A DNA stretch of 64,000 nt from Ruegeria sp. PrR005. Its GTDB lineage: Bacteria; Pseudomonadota; Alphaproteobacteria; Rhodobacterales; Rhodobacteraceae. Both the position numbers and the translations under genes were made by a program. Positions 52,507 through 62,327 of this stretch are shown piece after piece. How positions within the stretch are numbered: the first letter of the stretch is position 1; each line of letters opens with the position of its first letter. Location of the stretch: the NCBI RefSeq assembly GCF_010500245.1, contig NZ_JAAGOX010000002.1, forward strand, positions 62,001 to 126,000, in the 5' to 3' direction. Below the pieces are notes generated by a model. It saw nothing but the letters and a program-made list of their open reading frames with translations. It searched no databases and had not been told where the DNA came from.

Positions 52507-54291
52507 TCAGTGATCCTGAGCTGCGCCTGCGCCTCGGGGGATGCGCACGCTTTCGACCAGGTCTTTGATCTCCTGCGGAGTTTCCTCGGTCATGCCGGCA
52601 ACGATATAGGCGACCGCGAAGTTGACCAGGGCACCGATTGCGCCGAACGAGGTCGACTTGACCGTGCCCAGAAGCGGGTCGGCATCGGTGAAGGAGTTGG
52701 TGTCGGGAATGAACATCCAGCCCTTGTGCAGGAAGATGTAGACCAGCGTCACGATCAGACCGGCCAGCATACCGGCCACGGCGCCCCGGTTGTTGATCTT
52801 CTTCGAGAAGATCCCCATCATCAGCGCCGGGAAGATCGAGGCCGCGGCGAGACCGAAGGCGAGCGCCACTGTCTGGGCGGCAAAGCCCGGCGGGTTCAGA
52901 CCCAGATAGGTGGCCACCGCGATCGAGACGGCCATGGCGATCCGGGCGGACAGAAGTTCACCCTTTTCCGAGATCGAGGGGTTGATCGAACCCTTGATCA
53001 GGTCATGGCTGACGGCCGAGGAGATTGCCAGCAACAGACCGGCGGCGGTGGACAGCGCGGCGGCGAGACCACCGGCGGCGACCAGACCGATCACCCAGCC
53101 CGGCAGGTTGGCGATCTCCGGGTTGGCGAGAACCAGGATGTCGTTGTTGAACTTGGTCAGTTCGTTGCCGGCCCAGCCCTTTTCGGCAGCCTTGGCCTGC
53201 ATGGCCTCGGACTTGTCGTTGTAGTACTGGATCTTGCCGTCGCCGTTCTTGTCTTCCCAGCCCAGAAGGCCGGTCTTTTCCCAGGTTGCCATCCAGTCAT
53301 AGCGCGGATCGGTTTCGATCTGCTCCAGCGAGACGGCTTCGGCGTCGGTGCCATTGGGCCACATCATGTCGGTAATGTTGAGCCGTGCCATGGCGCCCAC
53401 GGCGGGGGCGGTCAGGTACAGAAGCGCGATGAACACCAGCGCCCAGCCCGCCGACCAGCGTGCGTCCGACACCTTGGGAACGGTGAAGAAGCGCATGATG
53501 ACGTGGGGCAGACCGGCGGTGCCGATCATCAGCGACAGGGTGAAGAGCACCATGTTGAACGTGTCGCCGTTATGGGTGGTGTATTCGGCAAAGCCCAGCT
53601 CGCGCAGGATCGCGTCCAGCTTGGCCAGCAGAGGCTCGCCGGAAGCGGCATGGTCGCCGAACAGGCCCAGGCCCGGGATCGGGTTGCCGGTCAGTTGCAG
53701 CGAGATGAACACGGCCGGGATGGTATAGGCCATGATCAGCACGACATACTGGGCAACCTGGGTATAGGTCACGCCCTTCATGCCGCCGAACACCGCATAG
53801 GCGAAAACGACCACGGCGCCGATCAAGAGGCCGGTGGTGTTCGACACTTCGAGGAAACGGCCGAAGGCCACGCCGACGCCGGTCATCTGGCCGATCACAT
53901 AGGTCACCGAAGCGACGATCAGACAGATCACGGCCACTAGGCGCGCGGTCGGGCTGTAGAAGCGGTCGCCGATGAATTCCGACACCGTGAATTTGCCGAA
54001 CTTGCGCAGGTAGGGAGCAAGCAGCAGCGCCAGCAGCACATAACCGCCGGTCCAGCCCATCAGGAAGGTCGAGTTGTCATAACCGACAAAGGCGATGAGA
54101 CCGGCCATCGAGATGAACGAGGCCGCCGACATCCAGTCGGCCGCCGTGGCCATGCCGTTCATGACCGGGTGCACGCCGCGACCGGCGGCGTAGAATTCCG
54201 ATGTGGAACCCGCGCGGGCCCAGATCGCGATGCCGATGTAGAGCGCAAAGGAGGCGCCCACGAACAGCAGGTTGATGGTAAACTGATCCAT
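52507..54291 (-). CDS. sodium:solute symporter, ActP/VC_2705-type (acetate permease)
   Basis: 594-residue symporter with about 13 spans. MATAADWMSAASFISMAGLIAFVGYD and FIGDRFYSPTARLVAVICLI are typical of the acetate-permease branch. Residues about 318-385 form a large loop not present in ActP of E. coli, holding DKNGDGKIQYYND, which fits an EF-hand Ca-binding loop except for the last position. The adjacent DUF4212 small subunit is the known companion of this family. Acetate (or another short monocarboxylate) is the likely substrate since acetyl-CoA synthetase is co-transcribed. Confidence 0.88.
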   Translation of the reverse strand: MDQFTINLLFVGASFALYIGIAIWARAGSTSEFYAAGRGVHPVMNGMATAADWMSAASFISMAGLIAFVGYDNSTFLMGWTGGYVLLALLLAPYLRKFGKFTVSEFIGDRFYSPTARLVAVICLIVASVTYVIGQMTGVGVAFGRFLEVSNTTGLLIGAVVVFAYAVFGGMKGVTYTQVAQYVVLIMAYTIPAVFISLQLTGNPIPGLGLFGDHAASGEPLLAKLDAILRELGFAEYTTHNGDTFNMVLFTLSLMIGTAGLPHVIMRFFTVPKVSDARWSAGWALVFIALLYLTAPAVGAMARLNITDMMWPNGTDAEAVSLEQIETDPRYDWMATWEKTGLLGWEDKNGDGKIQYYNDKSEAMQAKAAEKGWAGNELTKFNNDILVLANPEIANLPGWVIGLVAAGGLAAALSTAAGLLLAISSAVSHDLIKGSINPSISEKGELLSARIAMAVSIAVATYLGLNPPGFAAQTVALAFGLAAASIFPALMMGIFSKKINNRGAVAGMLAGLIVTLVYIFLHKGWMFIPDTNSFTDADPLLGTVKSTSFGAIGALVNFAVAYIVAGMTEETPQEIKDLVESVRIPRGAGAAQDH

Positions 54292-54297
54292 GGGTGA

Positions 54298-54582
54298 TTA
54301 CTCCTCTTCCACGCCAAATTCGGCGTCGAGCTTGTTCATGCGCCAGGCGTAGAAAAAGATCAGTGCCAGGAACACCAGGATCGAACCTTGCTGGGCGAAC
54401 CAGAAGCCCAGATCGGTGCCGCCCACGGCGATACCGCTGAGCATGGGGCGCAGCACGATGCCGAACCCGAAAGACACCAGCGCCCAGATGACGAGGCTGA
54501 TGAGAATGATCCGCACATTGGCCTGCCAGTACCCTTTTTGGGCATCGCTGACCTGTGCGGAGGTTGTGGTATGGTCCGCCAT
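54298..54582 (-). CDS. DUF4212 small subunit of the symporter
   Basis: 94-residue protein with two spans (about residues 26-46 and 60-82) and a charged C-terminus (DAEFGVEEE). It is the usual small subunit preceding VC_2705-type symporters. The ATG at 54582 has AGGAGG about 6 bp upstream. It ends 6 bp before the symporter start, so the two are certainly co-translated. Confidence 0.9.
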   Translation of the reverse strand: MADHTTTSAQVSDAQKGYWQANVRIILISLVIWALVSFGFGIVLRPMLSGIAVGGTDLGFWFAQQGSILVFLALIFFYAWRMNKLDAEFGVEEE

Positions 54583-54754
54583 CGCGGGTCCTCCTTGTTT
54601 CCTCCTGAGGCGCCCGGCTGCGGTCCGGGCGGTCTCACTCCTGAACCCCGCCGGTGGGCGGCGGGCATGACTCCTCCGATCCGCCAGGGCGGTCCGTCGG
54701 CATTCCATTTCGGGGGCAGGGGCGGCGCGGGCCGCGCGCCCCGGTCTTTCCCGC
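54583..54754 (-). other. leader with two GC-rich hairpins between adenylate kinase and DUF4212 genes
   Basis: 172 bp without a gene. CGCCCGG/CCGGGCG (54611-54617 and 54625-54631) and CCCGCCG/CGGCGGG (54647-54653 and 54659-54665) are perfect 7-bp stems with short loops. No T-run follows, so they may set transcript stability or attenuation, or this is a separate promoter region for the symporter genes. Confidence 0.45.
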
Positions 54755-55438
54755 CTAGTCCATCGCCCCCTTGACGATGGTGGCGAGGCCCTGGGCGATC
54801 TCGTCGATCCCGCCCATGGCGTCGATCCGTTGCAGCACGCCATGGCCTTCGTAATAGGCGATCAGCGGCGCGGTCTGCGCGTGATAGGCCTCGAGCCGGC
54901 TGGCCACGGTTTCAGCATTGTCATCGGCGCGGCGCTTCATCTCGGTGCCGCCGCACTTGTCGCATTTGCCCGCCTGGACGGGCTGCTTGAACGTGTCGTG
55001 ATAGCCCTCGCCACAGCCGCCACAGGTGTAGCGGCCCGAAATGCGGGTCACCATCTCGGCATCCTCGACCTCGAGGCTGACGGCGGCGTTGATGCGCTGA
55101 CCGCTCTCGGTCAGCAGCGTGTCCAGCGCCTGTGCCTGCACGGTGGTGCGGGGAAAGCCGTCGAGGATCACGCCCTTGGCACAGTCAGGCTCAGCCAGCC
55201 GGTCGCGCAGGATGGCGATGACGATCTCGTCGCTGACCAGGTCGCCCGCCTCCATCACTGCCTTGGCCTGTTTGCCGGCGGGGGTTCCGGCGGCCACGGC
55301 GGCGCGCAACAGATCGCCGGTCGATAGCTGCACAAGCCCGAACTTTTCTTCCAGCATGCGGGCCTGGGTGCCCTTCCCGGCGCCCGGAGGCCCGAGAAGG
55401 ATCAGAACGGCGGGGGTGGTCATCGTGGCAGCGTCCAT
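54755..55438 (-). CDS. adk: adenylate kinase (zinc-lid type)
   Basis: 227-residue phosphotransferase interconverting AMP+ATP and 2 ADP. P-loop GPPGAGKGTQARML, AMP site STGDLLRAAVAAGT, VILDGFPRT. The lid contains four Cys for zinc (CGGCGEG, CDKCGG). The start is ambiguous among 55444, 55438 and 55423; 55438 has AGAGG at the best distance. It follows acs by about 10 bp on the same strand. Since acs makes AMP and PPi, adenylate kinase beside it would recycle AMP. Whether this is the only adk in the genome cannot be judged here. Confidence 0.92.
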   Translation of the reverse strand: MDAATMTTPAVLILLGPPGAGKGTQARMLEEKFGLVQLSTGDLLRAAVAAGTPAGKQAKAVMEAGDLVSDEIVIAILRDRLAEPDCAKGVILDGFPRTTVQAQALDTLLTESGQRINAAVSLEVEDAEMVTRISGRYTCGGCGEGYHDTFKQPVQAGKCDKCGGTEMKRRADDNAETVASRLEAYHAQTAPLIAYYEGHGVLQRIDAMGGIDEIAQGLATIVKGAMD

Positions 55439-55448
55439 GTCCATCCTC

Positions 55449-57413
<1,965 letters not shown>

Positions 57414-57876
57414 GGATGAGGCTCCTCCCTCTCACTGATTTCATTGCGACCGTTTTCACCCATCCCCATGGGTGTTGTCGATCCGCTTCCAACCCTGGGC
57501 GGATCATAGCTTAAACTGAAAATAATGGAATAAATTACTGGAATTCAAAGGATTGCTTGTAAAGAATTTTTTCAAAGCTGGAGTTTTTGTAAATGTTTGC
57601 GCCAAAACTACACAAAAAATGCAATAAAAACGCGGGGGATAGTGTCAACGAATTTTGCCTATGTTGCCTTTGCCCCGATCTGCCGGCAGGCGAGTTTGCG
57701 CTGTCGGGCTGCCGAAAAGGGTGTGACATAATGTTTCGGCAGGTGGTTGAATCGCGAAATCTTGCTGCGCTGCGGCGGCGGGCGACTCGCGGCTTGTGGG
57801 GTTGGCAGGGCCGGATGTTGGCGCTAGCTTGTCGGCAAGCGGCCGAAGACGGGTCGCCACAAAGGGAGAGACATTC
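57414..57876. promoter_or_regulatory. divergent promoter region of acs and the third TRAP operon
   Basis: 463 bp without a supported gene; the part at about 57500-57660 is markedly AT-rich for this window. On the acs side two hairpins are visible near the start codon: CACCCAT/ATGGGTG (57457-57474) and GATCCGC/GCGGATC (57480-57505). They would lie in the acs 5' leader. On the TRAP side GCTTG-TCGG-CAAGC (about 57827-57840) is a small repeat. No operator can be assigned. Confidence 0.5.
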
Positions 57877-58890
57877 ATGAACAAGATGTTGAGTGGAGCG
57901 GTCGCGGCCGCCCTGACCGTTTCTTTTGCCGCCGAAGCCGGGGCCACCGAATGGAACGTGTCGGTCTGGGGCAAGCGGCGCGCGTTCACCGAACATATCG
58001 AGAAGCTGGCCGAGTTGGTCAGCGAAAAGACCGGTGGCAGTTTCACCATGAACGTCAGCTATGGCGGCCTGTCGAAGCCGAAGGAGAACCTGGACGGTAT
58101 CTCGATCGGCGCCTTTGAAATGGCGCAGTTCTGCGCCGGCTATCACGCCGACAAGAACCGGGCCATCACCGTGCTGGAACTGCCCTTCCTGGGGGTCAAC
58201 ACTCTGGAGGAGGAAGTGGCGGTTTCGAACGCGGTCTATGCCCATCCGGCGGTGGCCGCGGAGATGGCGCAGTGGAACGCCAAGCTGCTGATGACCTCGC
58301 CGATGCCGCAGTACAACCTGGTGGGCACCGGCGACCCGCGGGACACGCTGGCCGAATACGAGGGCATGCGGGTGCGTGCGACCGGCGGTCTGGGCGATGC
58401 GTTCAAGGCGGTCGGCGGCGTGCCGACCTCGGTCCCGGCGACCGAAGCCTATAACGCGATGGAATCGGGCGTCGTGGACACCGTGGCCTTTGCCCAGCAT
58501 GCACATCTGAGCTTTGGCACCATCAACAAGGCCGACTGGTGGACCGCCAACCTGAACCCGGGCACGGTGAATTGCCCGGTGGTGGTGAATGTCGATGCCT
58601 ATGAGGCGCTGAGCGATGACGAGCGCGCAGCGCTGGACAGCTCGATCGAGGAATCGATCGCACATTATCTGACGAACTATGGCGAGCTGCTCAAGAAATG
58701 GGACAGCGTTCTGGCCGAGAAGGGCGTTGAAAAGGTAATGATCTCTGACGAGGTGCTGGCCGAGTTCCGCGACAAGGTGGCCGGGCCGATCAGTGCCAAA
58801 TGGGTCGAGGACATGAGCGCCCAGGGCCTGCCCGCGCAGGAACTGCTGGATCTGGTGCATGCGACGCTGAAACAGGCGCAAGGCAGCTGA
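57877..58890 (+). CDS. TRAP transporter substrate-binding protein (DctP family), third system
   Basis: 337-residue periplasmic receptor with a Sec signal peptide (residues 1 to about 24, AEAGATEW). TEHIEKLAELVSEKTGGSFTMNVSYGG, YEGMRVRATGGLGDAFKAVGG (the conserved Arg segment) and TEAYNAMESGVVDTVAFAQHAH are DctP-fold marks. AAGGGAGAG precedes the ATG; the longer open frame from 57796 is less likely. It is the first gene of a unit ending in sulfopyruvate-decarboxylase-type subunits, so an organosulfonate or related 2-oxo acid is a reasonable ligand guess. Confidence 0.9.
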   Translation: MNKMLSGAVAAALTVSFAAEAGATEWNVSVWGKRRAFTEHIEKLAELVSEKTGGSFTMNVSYGGLSKPKENLDGISIGAFEMAQFCAGYHADKNRAITVLELPFLGVNTLEEEVAVSNAVYAHPAVAAEMAQWNAKLLMTSPMPQYNLVGTGDPRDTLAEYEGMRVRATGGLGDAFKAVGGVPTSVPATEAYNAMESGVVDTVAFAQHAHLSFGTINKADWWTANLNPGTVNCPVVVNVDAYEALSDDERAALDSSIEESIAHYLTNYGELLKKWDSVLAEKGVEKVMISDEVLAEFRDKVAGPISAKWVEDMSAQGLPAQELLDLVHATLKQAQGS

Positions 58891-58962
58891 TCGCCATTTG
58901 GGTCGGGCGCTGGTGCGCCTGGCCCGCTGTTGCCCCCGAACTGACTTGAGAGGAGTTCTGCG

Positions 58963-59598
58963 ATGGCAGGACATGCATCCGTATTGGAGGATGACAGCCC
59001 GCTGAGCCGGGCGGACCGGGCCTTGTTACGGCTGGAGCGGTTTCTGGCCCTGCTGAGCGGTCTGGCGGTGTTTTCCCTGATGGTGCTGGCGGTGGTTTCG
59101 GTCGGTGGGCGCAATGCGTTCAATGCGCCGCTGCCGGGATATGTCGACTGGATCGAGCAGGCGATGCCGTTGATCGCCTTTATGGGTATCGCCTATGTGC
59201 AGCGCGACGGCACCCATATCCGGATGGATCTGCTGGTGTCGCGGCTGTCGGGCCGGACGCTGTGGCTGTTTGAACTGATCTCCGTGCTGCTGATCCTGTT
59301 GTTGATGGTGCTGCTGGTCTGGGGCAGCTGGGCGCATTTCCTGCGCGCCTTCGACATGAGCGCGCCGCTGTGGAGCCGCGACAGCTCGATCGACATCGGG
59401 CTGCCGCTGTGGCCCGCGAAGCTTTTGGCGCCGGTGGCCTTTTCGGTGCTATGTCTGCGCCTCTTGATCCAGGTCTGGGGCTATGGCCGGGCGCTGGTTC
59501 TGGGGCTGGAGACACCGGTGGCGGTGCCGCTGATCCAGGATGTCGCCGCCCAGGCGGCGGCCGAGGCCGAGCAGCTGGCGGGGCATGACAATGGATAG
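58963..59598 (+). CDS. TRAP transporter small permease (DctQ family), third system
   Basis: 211-residue four-span protein (spans near residues 25-45, 60-82, 104-125 and 148-172) with NAFNAPLPGYVDWIEQAMPLIAFMGIAYVQRDGTHI, the conserved DctQ region. GAGAGGAG lies upstream of the ATG. It overlaps the large permease by 8 bp. Confidence 0.9.
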   Translation: MAGHASVLEDDSPLSRADRALLRLERFLALLSGLAVFSLMVLAVVSVGGRNAFNAPLPGYVDWIEQAMPLIAFMGIAYVQRDGTHIRMDLLVSRLSGRTLWLFELISVLLILLLMVLLVWGSWAHFLRAFDMSAPLWSRDSSIDIGLPLWPAKLLAPVAFSVLCLRLLIQVWGYGRALVLGLETPVAVPLIQDVAAQAAAEAEQLAGHDNG

Positions 59599-60994
59599 TA
59601 TCGAGATCGGTCTCTGGGTCACTGGCGGGCTGCTGGTGACGGTGCTGCTGGGCATGCGGGTGGCCTTTGCCGCAGCCTTTGCCGGGCTTGTGGGCCTGAT
59701 CTGGATCTTCTGGGCGAAGAAGGGCTATGACCCCGAGGATTTCGGCTGGGCGCTGACCGTGGCGGTCAAGACGGCGGGGCAGGTGCCCCATTCCAAGGTG
59801 GCAAGCCAGGCGCTGAGCCTGATCCCGACCTTCATCCTGATCGGCTATCTGGCTTATTACGCGGGCCTGACGCGGGCGCTGTTCGAGGCAGCCAAGCGCT
59901 GGATGGCCTGGGTGCCGGGCGGGCTGGCGGTCTCGACGGTGTTCGCCACCGCGGGCTTTGCCGCGGTGTCGGGCGCCTCGGTCGCGACCTCGGCGGTGTT
60001 TGCCCGCATCGCCATCCCCGAGATGCTGGCAATTGGCTACAACAAGCGCTTTGCCGCCGGCGTGGTGGCGGCGGCGGGGACGCTGGCTTCGCTGATCCCG
60101 CCTTCGGCGATCCTGGTGATCTATGCCATCATCGTGGAACAGGACGTGGGCAAGCTGTTGCTGGCGGGCTTTGTGCCCGGCGCGTTCAGCGCGGTGATCT
60201 ATGTGGCGCTGATCGTGGGCATCGCGGTGGTGTTCAAATCGGTGGGCCCGCCGGTGACCGGCTTCACCTGGCGGCAGCGGTTTGCCGCGCTGCCGGGCGC
60301 GCTGCCCATCGTGTTTGTCGTCGTGATCATCATCTTCTTTGTCTACAACCCCTTTGGCGGCGATGCCTGGGGCACACCGACCGAGGGAGGGGCGCTGGGG
60401 GCCTTCGTGGTGTTCTGCATGGCTGTGTTGCGCGGCATGAAATGGGCCGAGTTCAAGAGCGCGCTGCTGGAGACCGCCAAGCTGACGGTGATGATCTTCA
60501 CCATCATCTGGGGTGTGCTGATCTATGTACGCTTCCTAGGGTTTGCCGATCTGCCGGGGGCGTTTTCGGACTGGATCACCTCGCTTGCGATGTCGCCGAT
60601 GCTGATCCTGATCTGTATCCTTCTGGCCTATGCGGTGTTGGGCATGTTCATGGATGCCATCGGCATGCTGCTGTTGACCCTGCCGGTGGTCTATCCGGCG
60701 GTGATGGCACTGAACGGGGGCGAGGCGGTCAACGCCGTCGACAGCGCCTTTGGCATGTCGGGGCCGATGTGCGCGATCTGGTTCGGTATCCTGGTGGTCA
60801 AGATGGCCGAGTTCTGCCTGATCACGCCGCCCATCGGGCTCAATTGCTTTGTGGTGGCTGGCGTGCGCCCGGACCTGAGCGTGCAGGATGTGTTTCGTGG
60901 TGTGACCCCGTTCTTTATCGCCGATGCGGTAACAATCGGGCTGCTGGTGGCCTTTCCCGGTATCGTTTTGTGGCTGCCGTCGCTGGCGGGTTAG
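59591..60994 (+). CDS. TRAP transporter large permease (DctM family), third system
   Basis: 467-residue transport subunit with about 12 spans. SGASVATSAVFARIAIPEMLAIGYNKRFAAGVVAAAGTLASLIPPSAILVIYA is the core of the DctM family, and GTPTEGGALGAFVVF is the equivalent of the ATPAEA stretch. Two adjacent ATGs (59585 and 59591) are possible; the second has GGGG at the better distance. A strong hairpin separates it from comD. Confidence 0.92.
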   Translation: MDSIEIGLWVTGGLLVTVLLGMRVAFAAAFAGLVGLIWIFWAKKGYDPEDFGWALTVAVKTAGQVPHSKVASQALSLIPTFILIGYLAYYAGLTRALFEAAKRWMAWVPGGLAVSTVFATAGFAAVSGASVATSAVFARIAIPEMLAIGYNKRFAAGVVAAAGTLASLIPPSAILVIYAIIVEQDVGKLLLAGFVPGAFSAVIYVALIVGIAVVFKSVGPPVTGFTWRQRFAALPGALPIVFVVVIIIFFVYNPFGGDAWGTPTEGGALGAFVVFCMAVLRGMKWAEFKSALLETAKLTVMIFTIIWGVLIYVRFLGFADLPGAFSDWITSLAMSPMLILICILLAYAVLGMFMDAIGMLLLTLPVVYPAVMALNGGEAVNAVDSAFGMSGPMCAIWFGILVVKMAEFCLITPPIGLNCFVVAGVRPDLSVQDVFRGVTPFFIADAVTIGLLVAFPGIVLWLPSLAG

Positions 60995-61044
60995 GCCAGT
61001 TGTCGGAAAGCCAAACACGCGGATTGCGGGTTTGAAATCGGATC

Positions 61045-61083
61045 GAAACCGGGCGGGGGGCGCTTGTGCCGCCCGCCCGTTTC
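61045..61083 (+). terminator. long hairpin between the TRAP genes and comD
   Basis: GAAAC and GTTTC, then GGGCGGG and CCCGCCC, pair into a long stem with one bulged C and a loop holding GCTTGTG. There is no T-run after it, so this is more likely an attenuator or mRNA-protecting stem than a full terminator. comD starts 39 bp downstream. Confidence 0.55.
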
Positions 61084-61121
61084 GTTAGCTTCGCCGCCAC
61101 ATGCCTGAAGGAGAGAAGCCA

Positions 61122-61628
61122 GTGTCGATAGACGCGAGGATAGTTGACGATCTTGTGGCCAACGGGATCGAGTTTGTCACCACCGTGCCCTGCAAGCAGT
61201 TGGCGGGGGTGATCGAGGAAGTGGACCGGCGCGACGGGATCTTTCACATTCCGTCCAACAAGGAAGACGAGGGCATGGGGCTTTGCGCCGGTGCCTGGAT
61301 GGGCGGCAAGCGCCCGGCCATCATCATGCAGAACACGGCCATCGGCGTCACGATCAACACGCTGGCCACGCTGATCCAGTATTACCGGATGCCCTTGCCG
61401 ATGCTGATCTCGTATCGGGGCGAACTGCGCGAGCCGGTGGCCTGCCAGGTCGAGATGGCGGTGCATACCAAGGCGCTGCTGGCACAGCTGAACATCCCTA
61501 CCTACCATTTTCACCGGCAAAGCGATGTCGAGGAGCTCGACATGATCCTGAAATACACCTTCATGTGCTCGAAACCCGTGGCGATCCTGACCGACGCCAA
61601 TTTCTGGGGAGGCTATGGCGACCAATGA
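61122..61628 (+). CDS. comD: sulfopyruvate decarboxylase-type alpha subunit (ComD-like)
   Basis: 168-residue thiamine-diphosphate enzyme subunit carrying the pyrimidine-binding half. IVDDLVANGIEFVTTVPCKQL and the invariant Glu region SNKEDEGMGLCAGAWMGGKRP, then QNTAIGVTINTLATL, are as in sulfopyruvate and phosphonopyruvate decarboxylases. The start is taken as GTG at 61122 with AAGGAGAG upstream; an ATG at 61101 gives 7 more residues. The stop overlaps comE by ATGA. Two separate subunits point to sulfopyruvate rather than phosphonopyruvate decarboxylase, which is usually one chain. Confidence 0.82.
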   Translation: MSIDARIVDDLVANGIEFVTTVPCKQLAGVIEEVDRRDGIFHIPSNKEDEGMGLCAGAWMGGKRPAIIMQNTAIGVTINTLATLIQYYRMPLPMLISYRGELREPVACQVEMAVHTKALLAQLNIPTYHFHRQSDVEELDMILKYTFMCSKPVAILTDANFWGGYGDQ

Positions 61629-62179
61629 TCCGTTCCGAAATCCTGCGCGAGATCGCGCCCATCCTGCGGGACCAGCTTGTGGTCTGCAACATCGGCATTC
61701 CCAGCCAGGAGCTGCATGCGATCGACGACCAGCCCAGCAATTTCTACATGCTGGGGACGATGGGGCTGGCCTCATCCATCGGGTTGGGGCTGGCGCTGGC
61801 GCAGCCCAAGACGGTGATCGTGATTGATGGGGATGGCTCGGTGCTGACCAACCTGGGCACCCTGCCGACGATCGGCAACAATGCGCCGGGCAACTATATC
61901 CTGATGATCATCGACAACGGGTCCTATGGCTCGACCGGGGACCAGCCGACCTATACCGGCAAGAAGACCGATCTGGCCGGGATGGCGCGGGCGGCCGGTT
62001 GCGATAATGTCGTTGTTGTTCAGGATGTTGACACCGGACCCGCGCTGCAAAAGGCGATCGCGGGCGGGCGGGCCACGGTGCTGGTGGTGAAATGCGACAG
62101 CGGCAATGCCAAGATGCCGGTCATCACCATGGACCCCGTCATCATCCGCGACAGATTCATGAAGGCGGTCCGCGCCTGA
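61625..62179 (+). CDS. comE: sulfopyruvate decarboxylase-type beta subunit (ComE-like)
   Basis: 184-residue pyrophosphate-binding subunit. The ThDP/Mg motif is VIVIDGDGSVLTNLG, ending at IIDNGSYGSTGDQ (GDG-x-NG spacing about 27), followed by TYTGKKTDLAGMARAAGCD. With the alpha subunit it would decarboxylate sulfopyruvate to sulfoacetaldehyde. No xsc, suyAB or slcD gene is in the window, so the downstream fate is not visible. The start overlaps the comD stop (ATGA). Confidence 0.82.
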   Translation: MIRSEILREIAPILRDQLVVCNIGIPSQELHAIDDQPSNFYMLGTMGLASSIGLGLALAQPKTVIVIDGDGSVLTNLGTLPTIGNNAPGNYILMIIDNGSYGSTGDQPTYTGKKTDLAGMARAAGCDNVVVVQDVDTGPALQKAIAGGRATVLVVKCDSGNAKMPVITMDPVIIRDRFMKAVRA

Positions 62180-62219
62180 CAGGTCAGGATCGCGGCGCGG
62201 CGCGCCGCGTTCCTCCCGA

Positions 62220-62267
62220 ATTGACCGTTTTGTACAGCTCTGACAGCGGCGATTGACCGTTTTGTAC
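62220..62267. repeat. two 16-bp direct repeats upstream of the cyclase gene
   Basis: ATTGACCGTTTTGTAC occurs at 62220-62235 and again at 62252-62267, spaced by exactly 32 bp, about three turns of the helix. They end 60 bp before the cyclase ATG, in the only regulatory space available. Tandem same-face sites suggest a cooperative regulator, but no known consensus matches. Confidence 0.7.
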
Positions 62268-62327
62268 CCTGCGATCCGGGTCGATTGCGGCTGTTTGGTC
62301 TGCTAGGATCAGGCAAGAGAGGGGCGC

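Noticed and set aside
61122-62179. phosphonopyruvate decarboxylase
   Set aside because: Phosphonopyruvate decarboxylase is normally one chain and lies with phosphonate genes; here there are two short overlapping subunits and no phosphonate gene. It remains a fallback until assayed.
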